Part shown: in pieces, positions 53,230 through 64,000 of the stretch
How positions within the stretch are numbered: position 1 is the stretch's first letter
Layout of the letters: every line of letters starts with the position of its first letter
Assembly: GCA_017893485.1 (NCBI GenBank)
Contig: CM030365.1
Span: forward strand, 28,046,289 to 28,110,288
Reading direction: 5' to 3'
DNA length: 64,000 bases
DNA from: Hemerocallis citrina
Taxonomy: Eukaryota > Streptophyta > Magnoliopsida > Asparagales > Asphodelaceae
Position numbers and translations under genes: made by a program
The notes under the pieces: model-generated
Databases searched by the model: none
What the model saw: the letters and a program-made list of their open reading frames with translations, nothing else
What the model was told of the DNA's origin: nothing

Positions 53230-55421
53230 AGTCTCTATATGGCTAACCATGAGGTACATCGCATCCTGGTCAACAACGACAGTTCTGTCAATATTCTTTT
53301 CCTTGAAGCCTTCGAAGGCCTCAAGCTTTCTCAAGATTATCTCAATCCTGCTTGATACACGCTCCACAGGTTCTCCAAGTTCCAACCTCAATCCAAGGAA
53401 TAGTCACTTTTGGTGTGACCGCAGGAAAAGCCCCGACAACTCGAACCGATGCAATGGATTTCATGGTCATCGATGTGAAGACCGCTTACAACGTCATTTT
53501 TAGCCGACCGGGCCTAACAGTACTTCATGTTGTACCCTTCAGCCTTTCATATGAAAATGAAGTTCCCGACCTCAGAAAGAGTAGGAGAAGTCAAAGGAAG
53601 CCAAGAGATAGCTCGGAGGTGTCACACAACTACAATAGGGGGCTCGGTCCTCCTGCTTAAGGCATTAGAACTCCCCAAGGGAGTAGTCAAATCATTTCCA
53701 AACCAGTTGATGAACTCGAGGAGATCCCTTTCTCTAAGAGGGATCCGATTAAGACTTTTCGAGTAGGCAAGGCCCTCCCTCACCGGGTCAGAGAGAAAAT
53801 CATTGAATGCTTCAGAGGGAACCAATACCTATTTACTCGGACCGCTACCGACATGCCCGGTATCTCGGAGGAGATAATCATGCACTGTCTCAGTGTCAAT
53901 CCCAAAGTCAAGCCGGTCCAGCAGAAACTTCGCAAGTTCGCCCCTGACTGGCAGCAAGCCATCAAGGAAGAAGTTGATAAACTCCTAGCCGCCCGCTTCA
54001 TTCAAGGAGTCAGCTACCCTAAATGGCTGGCGAATGTGGTGATGGTGAAGAAAGCTAATGGCAAAGGGAGAATCTGTATCGACTTCACCAACTTGAAAAA
54101 GCATGTCCAAATGACCCGTTTTCTCTTCCAAGCATCAATGACCTGATCGATGCCATATCTGGCCATGAACTCTTGAGTTTCATGGATGCTTTCTCAGGAT
54201 ATAATCATATCAAGATGTTCCCTCCTGACATTCTGAAGACGTCTTCCATCATCGACCAAGGTCTTTATTGTTACTGGGTCATGCCCTTCGGGCTGAAGAA
54301 TGCCGGAGCCACTGATCAATGCCTCTTCAACAATGTTTTCAAGGAACAAATCAGCAAGAACATGGAGGTCTATGTAGATGACGTTGGTAAAGAGCCTCAA
54401 CAAAAGAGACCATGAGATCGACCTCCAAGAAGCCTTCGACGTCCTGTGTGAGCACAACATGAGGCTTAATACCTCTAAATGTGCCTTAGGGGTGTCCTTT
54501 AGCAAATTCCTGGGGTTCATGGTCAGTCAGAGGGGAATTGAAGTCAACACAGAGAAGATCCAAGTCATATTGGACATGGCTCCCCCATCCAACATTAAGG
54601 AAGTCCAAAGACTCGCATGGCGCCTCGCCACCATCAGATGCTTCCTCTCCAAATCAGTGGAGAAGTTTCTCCCATTCTTCAAAGCTCTCAGGGAACGAAG
54701 GGATTCGAGTGGGGATAGGCACAACAAGCAGCCTTTGAGCAGCTTTAGGCTTATCTAGTCAATCCCCCACTCCTGAGCAAGCCCAAGTTGGGAGAGATGC
54801 TCATCCTCTACCTGACTACTTCATATCAGACTTTCAGTGCTGTCATGGTGAAAGAAGATGACAGAACCCAAAATCCAATCTACTACCCACGTGAGTAAAA
54901 TCCTCTATGATGCCGAACTCAGTTAATCAAAAATGGAGAATATGGCCATTGCCCTGATCATGGCCGCTCGCAAGCTCTGCTCGTACTTCCAAGCACATTC
55001 AGTAGTGGTTTTTGCTGACCAACCCCTCAAGCAGGTACTACACAAGCCAGAGAGCTCAGGGCAACTTATGAAATGGTCTGTCAAATTAAGCCAGCACGAT
55101 ATTAGCTATCGGCCAAGGATAACCATTAAAGCCCAAGCTCTAGCTGAGTTCATTGTAGAGAGCATCATTCCCGACCCTCTTGAGGAAGGCGAGGACCCTC
55201 CATTCTGGAGTGTCTATGTCGATGGATCCTCATGCATCGGGGGAAGCGGGGCCAGAGCTATCATGACAAGTTCGAACGAGTTCACCCTCCAGTATTCACT
55301 TCGCATCAACTTTCGAGCCTCCAACAATGAAACAGAGTATGAAGAACTAATTGCTAGCTTCCTCTTAGCCAGCAACGCTGGAGCCAGCACGTCAAATTGT
55401 TCAGCGACTCTCAGTTGGTAG
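53230..55421 (+). pseudogene. Protease, RT and dual RNase H of the Tat element
   Basis: The protease remnant reads HRILVNNDSSVNILF, where the active-site D-x-G-S-S has become N-N-D-S-S. RT pieces at 53853-54146 and 54173-54415 include QKLRKFAPDWQQAIKEEVDK, MDAFSGYNHIKM and VYVDDV. RNase H 1 follows (FADQPLKQVLHKPESSGQL). At about 55160-55400 an archaeal-type RNase H follows (WSVYVDGSSCIGGSGA, NNETEYEELIA). Multiple frameshifts and stops. Confidence 0.8.
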
Positions 55422-56864
55422 TGAACCAAATCCAGGAAGACTATGAAGCCAGGGATGACTGTATGATCAAGTATCTAGCATAAGTCAGAAAGCTACTAGC
55501 CACATTCCAAGAGATAGAGGTAACTTGCATTCCCCGCGAAGAAAAAAGGGCAAGTAGATGCCATCTCCAAGTTAGCATCCTCCTCATTCGAAGCACTTGA
55601 CCACACTGTTCTTATTCAGGTCATTCTCTAGCCCAGCATTGAAGAGGATGTCTAAGAGCTCATGGTAATCACTCCTCCAGTACTAGAGAATAATTAGATG
55701 AAACCTTTGTTTGACTCTCTCGACAAGGGAATCCTCCTCCCTGACCCCAAGGAAGACAGAAAGATCCGAGTGAAGGCAGAATGATACACATTCACCCAAG
55801 GAGTTATGTACAAACGTTCTTACACTCTGGTGGATGGCAAGCCCTATCTGTGGTGCCTCCCCCCCTCCCCCCCCCCCCCCCCCCCCGAGGAGGCCAAGTA
55901 TGCTTTAAAGAAGTTCATGAAGGGATTAGAGGCTATCACATGGGAGCTAGATTCCTCATCCATAAGATCCTCAATCATGGATACTTTTGGCCTACCCTCC
56001 TTAACGATGCTTAGAAGTATATCCGCCAATGTTCGTCTTGCCAGAGGTTCTCATCAATCAAACAAACACCCCAGGCCGAGCTTAGTTCCATGTCAAGCCT
56101 AATCCCCTTTGCCATGTAGGGGATGGATTTACTCGGACTGTTCCCCCTAGCAACTGGACAAAGAAACTTCTCGTGGTAGCCATTGATTACTTCTCTAAGT
56201 GGATCGAGATGAAATCACTAGCGACCATCTGGAGCACAAAGTTCAGCGGTTCTGTTACAAGAACATCATCTATTGGTTCAGCATCCTCCGGATCTTAGTA
56301 ACAGATAATGGAACTCAATTTTCCCTTAAGTCGTTTAATAAATTCTGCACCGACCTAGGGATCCAACAATGATTCTCCTCCATCTCCCACCCTCAGTCCA
56401 ATGGCCAAGCAGAGAATATCAACAGACAGATCATCGACGACCTCAAGGAGAGACTCGATGAATCCCCAAGGGATTATGGGTAGAAGAGCTCCCAAGTGTA
56501 TTATTGTCCTACAGGACATCTAAGAGAACCCTGACAGGATAATCCTCTCCCAACCTCACTCACGGCACTGAAACCTTAATCCTCCTCGAAGTCGGACTAC
56601 CCTCTCCCCGCATGCTCTCCTTCAATGAAGAACATAACTCCAATGATCTCAGGGGCAACCTCGACCTCAACGAGGAAGTCTGTGAGAAATCAGCCTTGAG
56701 AAGCCAATTTTATCAGCAAAGAGTAGAGAAGTTCTACAATAAGAAGGTCCACCCGGCAAACCTAAAAGAAGGAGACATATCCTTTGGAAACTAGAAATCT
56801 CTGATCCCCGCAAGAAGGGCAAGCTCATTCCGAACTGGGAGGGGCCGTACATGATCTCCAAAGT
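55422..56864 (+). pseudogene. Integrase of the Tat element (cut)
   Basis: The integrase zinc-finger region reads EVHEGIRGYHMGARFLIHKI. Core pieces include MDLLGLFPLATGQRN, VVAIDYFSKWIEMK and a QIMELNF...NGQAEN-like stretch in decayed form. The C-terminal segment KLIPNWEGPYMISKV is interrupted by the LTR at 56865. A run of C residues at 55857-55886 disrupts the frame. Confidence 0.7.
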
Positions 56865-57399
56865 TGTAACGCCCCGAATTTCAAACATAGGCAATTCGAA
56901 GAACAAACAAAATCTTTTACTTCAACTTCATACAAAAAACAAGGAATTTAAAACTTTTCATTTACAACATCATTTTTTACAGTAGCACAGCGGAAAAAAA
57001 TAAGTACAATACAATATGCGATAATGGAAGCTCTTCAATCTTATGACAACCCATCATAGTGACTTCAGGTCCATGCCAAATCCGATCCTACAACTAGGAA
57101 ACTGTGGGCACGTCAGTTGCATACAACTGACGCAATGCTATAATACAGCGATTTCACCATCTTACAACCACAAACTTTAAAACAGAAATAAAAAAGTGAC
57201 TATCCTAATTATGTCAGTGTATGATATGACTTAATGCCTAATGCAGACAATCATACTTACGATGCCAGTAATGCAGACTTGTTTGGATTCTATGCATCCC
57301 ATAATACATAGGTCGAGGGCAAGCCCTTAACATACTCCTCATTATAGGGTTCAATCCCTCGTCATGAAAATCCTACTACGGTAACAAAAGAAAGGTTTA

Positions 57400-57710
57400 G
57401 ACATTTCACGAGTACGGATTCCAGTCCCGGAATCCACTGCCCGACTATATAGAATTCTCGTCATGCAAACATCCCACAAGTGCCGCTCTAGCCCCAAAAT
57501 ATGTTAGAGATCTACCTCCTATCCACCCTGACTATTCATGATCCCGGAATACACCGCCCGATTAATCATAATCCCAGAATACACCGCCCGATTAATCATA
57601 ATCCGGGATTTAATTAAGGCTCTTCTCGCTCCGCAAGCAACTACAGTCATGGAATCCACAGCTCGACTGGGTCTATAGTCCCGGAATCCACCACCCGACT
57701 ATATAGAAAG
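57400..57710 (-). repeat. Short tandem repeats in the LTR
   Basis: CCCGGAATCCACYGCCCGACTATATAG and CGGAATACACCGCCCGATTAATCATAAT-like units recur about five times. Confidence 0.75.
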
Positions 57711-59861
57711 GCTTCACTTATGATTGCCCAGGTTTTATCACATCTTCTTTTTAGTGCTTGTCCTAAATTAAATTTTAGTTATCATGGCCTAGAACTAGCG
57801 TACCCTGCCGGACTTAAACTTACTCATCAAAATCTCAAATCCATATTGACCATTTCACAAAATTTCATTTATCAAAATTGTCGGACATCACGAGCCTCGC
57901 TCAGCTCCCTAGAACCCATCCATCTCAACATAGAGATCCTCTAGGTTAATCTTAACCTCTTCATAAAAATTTCTCATTCTTTACAAATCATTTGATTTTT
58001 TTCATCATTCTCTTTAAATTACCCATGTCAAGATAACACATCTCAACATCAATTCGACTTGTTAAAAACCCTTACAAATATCGTACTTTATTTTCCAAAA
58101 TACTGTCTTTGTTTACTTCTTAATTTGTCATATAAATCATTTTTCACAAATTCTAGGATGAAATTCATTTTTCATATGATACACACATTCTAGGATAAAT
58201 TTTCACATTTTAATGTTTTGTCACAAAATAAAGTATTACTAAGTTTACTCCTTAATTAGAATAATGTACACTATAATTTCCACCCAAGTGAGTTTCCCAT
58301 ATTTATATTTGATTATCTCAATTATCCAAAGTTAGTTCATTCAAAAAAGAAATAAGTATTCTTAAAGAACTCAAAATGTCACTCCCCGCTTTCCAAAAAT
58401 ACGGAATATGAGTACATGACATTGGCCCAACGAATGACTAACGTCACACATAAGCTGTTTATCCGATCAACTCAGCAATATAATCAATAGAAAACAATTG
58501 CGCATGCAATAATAATTATCTCATGAACAATAATACTTGGAATGGAGTAATATAAAATATCCAAATACATTAATCCAACGTTTGGAAATAAATAATAAAA
58601 TTCGGGACATAAGCTCAATACAATAATAAATCCAATCTCAAATAATAATAAGTCTCAATACATTAAGTTCAATAAAATAATAAGTAACTAGAAAGCATTA
58701 AATCTTCAGAAGGTTTGTTCTCCAATTCCAGCAGGTAATTCTCCATGATCACCTGTGAACACTTCATCTAAAAAGAGGAGAAAATTTTTCCTTAGAGCAA
58801 GTCATGGACAGCAAGTAGAGAAAACAAGGAACAATGGAATATCGATGTAACAATGAATTCAATAGATCAATAGGAATCAATAACATGGGACAATAACAGT
58901 AATCAATATCATTAATAATCGATGCAATGGCTATAAACAATGATTCAATATTCGATAACAATATTAAATGGTTAATATCAATAACACTTAGACAATATTC
59001 GATATCAATAGGAACAATGATGAATAATATGCAATGCCGATGTTGTGTCAATTCTTAAGTCTATTATCCATTTTAATCCTAACTAATGCACGTACTACTG
59101 CATTCCATACTACAGGTTCGATGTATACAATCAATGTCGTTTAGACTTAAGTGGAAGATTCTATAGATCATGTACACGGCACAATAACATTATTTACAGC
59201 ATTGGTGCACACTGGTTGACTCATAAATAATAAATTAATACAAGATCAATTGGAATACTGTGTCAGTAATTCAACAATAAACCGATAATAATAACAATAG
59301 CCAACACACGGTATTTTGGAAACATGGCCCACACTTCCGTGTACAGTCACTATATCATCAACTACTCCAGTCAATCTCTTAAACACCGGCTTATTAATTA
59401 TTTTATTAATGCAACAACATGATATGCAATTATGAGACATGAAAGGAACGATGATAACAATAGGGAAACAATAGGATGGTAAACAATGACAATAACTAAT
59501 CAGTATCATGCAATACAACATACACACTTCGATTCATGCAATACTACGATATAAGAATAATTAAATTAAGAAAAACTGAAAGGTGAAATTCTGGACAGCA
59601 AGAGTAGTCTGTATAAAAATGTAATTTTTCGTTGCTACAGAAATGAAAAACTGAATCCGTCAGAAATTATAGAAACTAGACTTCTCATCGAATCAAACGC
59701 ATATTTAAAGTTCAAAATTCGACAATAGTAGCTAGGTCAAATACAGCGTTCTTTACAGATTTTATGTTCAGACAGAAAATCGACATCAAGTTGTTATAAT
59801 TTTAAAAATAGTAAAAAATCAATATTAAATTCATTAAAAATACTTATCAGACTTAAAGACT

Positions 59862-62117
59862 AGCCCCGCATCTCACCGAGATCATCGATCAATCGCAAAG
59901 CGGGTTCATTAAGGGAAGGGACATCATGGATAGCATTGCTTCCGCACACGAAATTGTTTATAGAGGTCATAGAACAAAAGCTGAAGGCTACATTCTCAAT
60001 TTAGATTTCCGAAAGGCTTACGATTCGGTCGCTTGGGATTGTGTGGAGGAAGCTCTCGCACTTAAAGGGTTTGGAACTAAATGGAGGTCATGGATGAGCA
60101 AGTGTATTCGAGGAGGCAAATCGAATATCCAGGTTAACGGATCGCTAGGCAAAGAGATCGCCTGTAAGAGGGGTCTACGTCAAGGGGACCCGCTGTCGTC
60201 CCTTCTCTTTGCCATTGTTGCAGATGGTCTAGCGGAAATGATCAGAAGAGCTATGGAAAACAACACAATCAAAGGGGTTCAGATTAAGGGTATCAATAAG
60301 CCAATGACGATCCTTCAATACGCTGACGACACAATTTTATTTGGAAAAGCGACGGTGGAAGAAGCTGGAGCAATGAAGGCGGTCTTGGCCTGTTTCCAAG
60401 GGTGGTCCGGTCTAAAAGTTAACTTGGTCAAATCTTCTATTATTCTGATGACTGATCTTCCGGATAGTTTGCTGAAGGATATTTCCGAAATACTCGGATG
60501 CAAGACTAGCGATTACCCCTTCAAATACTTGGGTACCCCAATCAGGCCGGGTGCCCTATTGAGGGAGGATTGGACCCCTCTCATAGTTAAGATTCAAAAG
60601 AAGCTAGCTGGGTGGCAGAGTAGGTTCCTTTCCCTCGGAGGAAGGATCATTTTGTTAAATTCGATCATTAGCGCGATTCCGCTATACCTTATGTCCATCT
60701 TCGAGCTACCTAAGTGGGTTATAAACAGTATTGACAAACTTAGACGGCGTTTTTTATGGAAAGGTTCGGACGAGGGGAACAAAGGCTTCAATCTTGTCAA
60801 CTGGGGAAGAGTCTGCAAGAGAAGGGAATTTGGGGGTCTGGGAGTCATGGATCTTAACGATATGAACAAAGCCCTGCTGAGCAAGTAGTGGTGGAAGATA
60901 TCTAATAATCACAAAGGATGGTGGAGTTTCTCTTTTGCTCAATTTCGGAAGAGACGCTGGTTTAGATACGGAGGGAAAAGCGTCGGCTAAAGTATCCGTT
61001 ATTTGGAAAGGCATAGCAAAGCAAGGAGAGATGTTCTTCTCCAACACAAGATGTAAAGTAGGAAACGGACTGAACACCAGGTTCTGGAAAGACAAATGGT
61101 GTGGGAAGACTACTCTTCAAAACCAATTTCCAAAGGCAGCGGAAGCAACCCTGAACCTAGACCTTTTAGTAGCGGACGTGAGGAAGAGGGGGAAACTAAA
61201 CTTTACAGTGTCACAGAATATTTGCTCGGAGTCCTTGACTCAATTCGAAGTGATGAACAGTCTTATTCCCAGGAAGAAGGCCAGGGTAATAGCTCAGTAG
61301 ACGAAAGATGGTGGGACAGAGATAACTTTAAACTTTTCTCGGTCTCATCCATGTATAGATGGATCAACGACGGAGGTATTAGATATTCAGCTCAGGCAGT
61401 AATCTGGGGGGCCCTTGTACCGTTCAGAGTCAAAGTTTTCTGCTGGCTGGCAAATAATAACGCAATTCTATCGAAAGCTAATCTTAGGAAGAGAGGCCTG
61501 CAGATTGACTTGACTTGTGGGAGATGCTCATCGGCAGAAGAAGACGTCAGTCACATTCTTTTTAGTTGTCCCAGAGCTAGACTTACATGGGAGATAGTTA
61601 GTAGGGGTTTTGGGTGTAGTCAAGTTCCTAATTCTATATCAGTCATTTGGGGGTCATTTAGAGAAGCATTCATTAAACAAGAAGATAGAAGGTCTTGGGA
61701 TATTGATTTGGAATTTATGGCTAGAAAGAAATGAATTAGTTTTTCGCAATAACTCGTATAGATTTCATCAGTCAGTGCATAAAATTTTTCTTTTGATCCA
61801 TGATTGGGTAGGTGCTCAGGAGGCGCGGAAGAGGCTCAGGATTGCTGAAGGGGAGTAGTCAGTCGACGGGTTCTAGCGCACCCTCACGCTACATCAGGAG
61901 GGATGGAGCCCGCTGGTAGTAAGATGGGGTTCTTTTTTTGGCTTCAGAGCTGATGGGGCTTTAGGTCTGTCGGCAGGGTTTGGATGTTTTGGTTTATGAT
62001 TGTTGTTGCTTTCCTTTTCATTTCTGTCATGTAATATTCAGGTTATGTACTACTTTGTTTCCTTAATCGTTCATTAATGAAACGATGGACCAGTCCATCT
62101 TTTATCAAAAAAAAAAA
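59862..62117 (+). mobile_element. 5'-truncated L1 LINE
   Basis: The element starts within the reverse transcriptase (IIDQSQSGFIKGRDIMDSIA) and ends in a poly(A) tail at 62108-62117. It lacks ORF1, the endonuclease and the first RT motifs, as expected from truncated target-primed reverse transcription. No target duplication was recognised. Confidence 0.88.
59870..61858 (+). pseudogene. L1 reverse transcriptase and zf-RVT region
   Basis: A 320-codon open stretch (59926-60888) has LNLDFRKAYDSVAWD, KRGLRQGDPLSSLLF and the active site LQYADDTILFG, followed by KYLGTPI and GGRIILLNSIISAIPLYLMS thumb-type motifs. A TAG at 60886 breaks it. Afterwards the C-terminal domain continues in shifting frames, with VKVFCWLANNNAILSKANL and CGRCSSAEEDVSHILFSCP, a zinc-binding zf-RVT segment. 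The element cannot make a functional protein. Confidence 0.88.
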
Positions 62118-63387
62118 CAATATGGAAATTTTCAGAGCAATATTTTATCATTAGCCTTTTAACAGTTTAAATGTGAGACATACAAGAATCTGAAAATTTG
62201 GAAATAAAAACACAGCTGTAGTAAAACATACATAACTTTTGCTACACAATTCGAAATTCAGAAATTCAAGATGTTATGAAAACTAGAATGATAAGGCTAC
62301 AAATCTTATTCAGAAAGTTATTCATTTTAAGATCATTTACTGGGTCGAAAATAACAGACAAGATATAGCCAGCAAGCAACATACAGGTTTTTGGATATTT
62401 TTCATGAAACAAATTAATTAGACATGATGGGTATCAATTCTATTAGTCGATAAACTTCATAATCAGCATGATGGGTATAAAAACATGGTAAATAAAATTA
62501 AGAACACATACATGCATTAATTTATCATCAACCAAACATCAGTCGATCAAACAACATACAACCTAGCAATTGATTCTACAAGAGATGAGTTGTGTGACAA
62601 TTATATGAACAACCCTATTCTCAATTATATATGAACACATGAAAGATTCAATATTTGGAGTCAATAGAGGCACTAAGTCAAGTAAATTGGAGTTAGCTCG
62701 TGTAAACCCTCAATATACCCAACGAAAGAGATGAACAATGTACAATACGATAAACAATGAGATCTACTTGCAAGAGTTTCAATAAAAACTTGAATTTGAT
62801 TCATTAACAATTCAAGAAGAAAGTGACTTGCCTTATGAACAATGAAATTGAATACCAAGAATAACGGAATGAGAATCCAGAAGCAACGAACCCACGAAAA
62901 CAAAAAATAACACGTGTATACTATGTGCAATCGAGGAACAAAGAAACAACAACAACAATAAAGCAATTGACAGCAACAGTAAAGGGCAGCAAGGGGGGTC
63001 TGACGTCGCTGGTGGTTGTTGGTGTCGCAGGCGGCGGCGCGACGGGGACAGGAGCGTCGGGGCGGCGCTACTGTGCTGGTCGACGGTATTAGGAGCAGTA
63101 GCGAGTTTGGCTGCTGTCGTCGAGAGCGAAACAGGGGAGCAGGGGTTTAGGTGTCTGGGCGTCGACGGGATAGGGAGGTGCTAGGGCAACGTTACTGGGC
63201 AGAAGCGACGATTGGGGGTCGCCGGAGTAGGCCGGAGAGGGAAGTCGATGGTTTGGGCAGGAAAACAGGGGTTGGGTTCTGATCGGGGAAAGAGAAATAG
63301 AGAGGAGAGAGAAAGAGGATAGAGGAAAGAGATTAGTCGGCTATTAGGGTTTGTACTGTGCAATTTTAAGGGTTTGCAGTAGGATTG

Positions 63388-63395
63388 TATTTATA
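63388..63395 (-). promoter_or_regulatory. TATA box of the solo LTR (minus strand)
   Basis: TATAAATA on the minus strand, followed about 60-90 bp later by a CT-rich leader (CTCTTTCCTCTATCCTCTT). Confidence 0.6.
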
Positions 63396-63899
63396 GATTG
63401 TAATTAGGGTATTAGGTTAATGGTTTAGGATCCAATAATAGCGGTTTTGGGCCAAGAACAATAGAAATTGGGTTTTAGGGTTCAATAAGAGATGGGTTTA
63501 AGGACAACAGGGTTCAAATAAAAATACCCACAATTAAATAAAAGAAAATAGGATGAAAAAGAATAGCTCAATCAAGAAGAACGAAGAATTTCATGAACAA
63601 GTTTAATTAGAATAATCAATGACAGGAAAAAAAATGGAGTATTTTATTCAATTGAAATAGAAATTTTACAAAAGAGTAAAAAAAATGAAAATAGCGGAAA
63701 CGGTCGTTACACAAAATAATCATCTTGATATACTATTCAATATGTAATGTGATTTTACCCTCAAATTAAATTCTAAATTTGTACAAAATTGTCTCAAAAT
63801 ACTACTTTAATATTCTAGTATGATTTAAATTCATTCTTAATCAAATTCATACAAATTTAGCTAATAGGAGGGAAAAAAAGGTTTTTAAAATTAAAAGTC

Positions 63900-63970
63900 C
63901 CTACCCGACGTCGAACCCAGACCCAACAGCAACTCAATCCGCAACTCAGAACCAGTGAGCTAACTCGCAA
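63900..63970 (-). other. tRNA-like module in the minus-strand LTR
   Basis: On the minus strand TAGCTCACTGG (63962-63952) resembles an A box and GGTTCGACGTC (63917-63907) a B box with one mismatch, 45 bp apart. Subtracting the nested solo LTR, it lies about 1.7 kb from the LTR 3' end, like the modules in the other copies. Confidence 0.5.
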
Positions 63971-64000
63971 TTGATGCGAAAAAGGCTCACCACAAGGTTA

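Larger units (their letters stand above)
39330..56864 (+). mobile_element. Decayed Tat-clade Ty3/gypsy retrotransposon, split by a chromovirus
   Basis: From left to right: 5' LTR (to 40025), primer-binding-site region, gag start (40099), insertion of the chromovirus 40829-52115, remainder of gag, protease, RT, RNase H, a second RNase H and integrase. The second, archaeal-type RNase H is diagnostic of the Tat group. It breaks off at 56864 in the integrase C-terminal domain, where another LTR is inserted; the rest lies outside the window. Stops and frameshifts occur throughout. Confidence 0.8.
58377..63711 (-). mobile_element. Solo LTR with perfect CAAAA duplication, containing an L1
   Basis: Minus strand: begins TGTAACGACCGTTTCCGC (63711) and ends GGAAAGCGGGGAGTGACA (58377). 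Flanked by CAAAA at 58372-58376 and 63712-63716. Without the LINE it is about 3.1 kb. It is homologous to 95-1208. Near its minus-strand start are a TATA box (63388-63395) and a GC-rich leader (62990-63270). Confidence 0.85.
56865..64000 (-). mobile_element. Tekay-like LTR on the minus strand, interrupted and cut by the window end
   Basis: Its minus-strand 3' end is GAAATTCGGGGCGTTACA (56865). Sequence homologous to the other LTRs follows, for example the complement of GACCTATGTATTATGGGATG near 57290. It is split by the solo LTR 58377-63711 and resumes at 63712. Whether it is a solo LTR or the end of a complete element cannot be told. Confidence 0.7.

Noticed and set aside
59246..59527. Cys/His-rich small protein on the minus strand
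   Set aside because: Inside a solo LTR, with repeated CAATA/TATTG words producing the pattern; no homologous motif.

Overview
The window is nuclear DNA from a flowering plant, probably a dicot; I cannot name the species from sequence alone. The evidence is AT-rich DNA with spliced genes and plant-type transposons of every major class: chromovirus and Tat-type Ty3/gypsy, Ty1/copia, L1 and RTE LINEs, Helitrons and MITEs. I see one host gene. It is EGY2, which encodes a chloroplast site-2-protease-like metalloprotease. It lies on the minus strand from 30869 down to 7042 in ten exons that splice in frame to a predicted 555-residue protein. Almost everything else is transposable-element DNA, much of it nested.

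Layout. 1-1208: end of a long LTR inserted in a decayed Ty3/gypsy element on the minus strand (1209-3933). 3934-7041: intergenic DNA with two MITEs flanked by 9-bp target duplications (5134-5398, 6309-6481) and a 272-bp Helitron (5504-5775). 7042-30869: EGY2. Intron 1 alone (16139-30521) is about 14.4 kb. It holds a nested solo LTR (17262-23649), a PIF/Harbinger-like MITE (24080-24636) and two further solo LTRs (24957-27721, 27929-28661). 30870-30985: what remains of the proximal EGY2 leader and promoter. 30986-36860: a nested block just upstream, made of a palindrome-rich inverted-repeat element broken by a Ty1/copia solo LTR, which is broken by a Tekay-like solo LTR, which carries a Tat-type LTR fragment. 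37080-39329: small Helitrons and MITE debris.

39330-56864: a decayed Tat-clade Ty3/gypsy element with two RNase H domains, split in gag by a full-length Tekay-like chromovirus (40829-52115, LTRs of 3278 and 3279 bp). The Tat integrase is cut at 56865 by another Tekay-like LTR on the minus strand. That LTR is split by a related solo LTR (58377-63711, perfect CAAAA duplication), and the solo LTR holds a 5'-truncated L1 LINE (59862-62117).

The most unusual signals are: tRNA-like modules with RNA polymerase III A- and B-box matches at a similar internal position in several Tekay-like LTRs; an extra acidic/coiled-coil reading frame between the primer-binding site and gag of the chromovirus; three MITE-like families whose interiors are built from repeated 20-25-bp palindromes; and arrays of GTCGAC-centred motifs in two different LTR families. 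All positions and calls come from reading the sequence by eye. Homology calls rest on recalled family motifs, not on a search.
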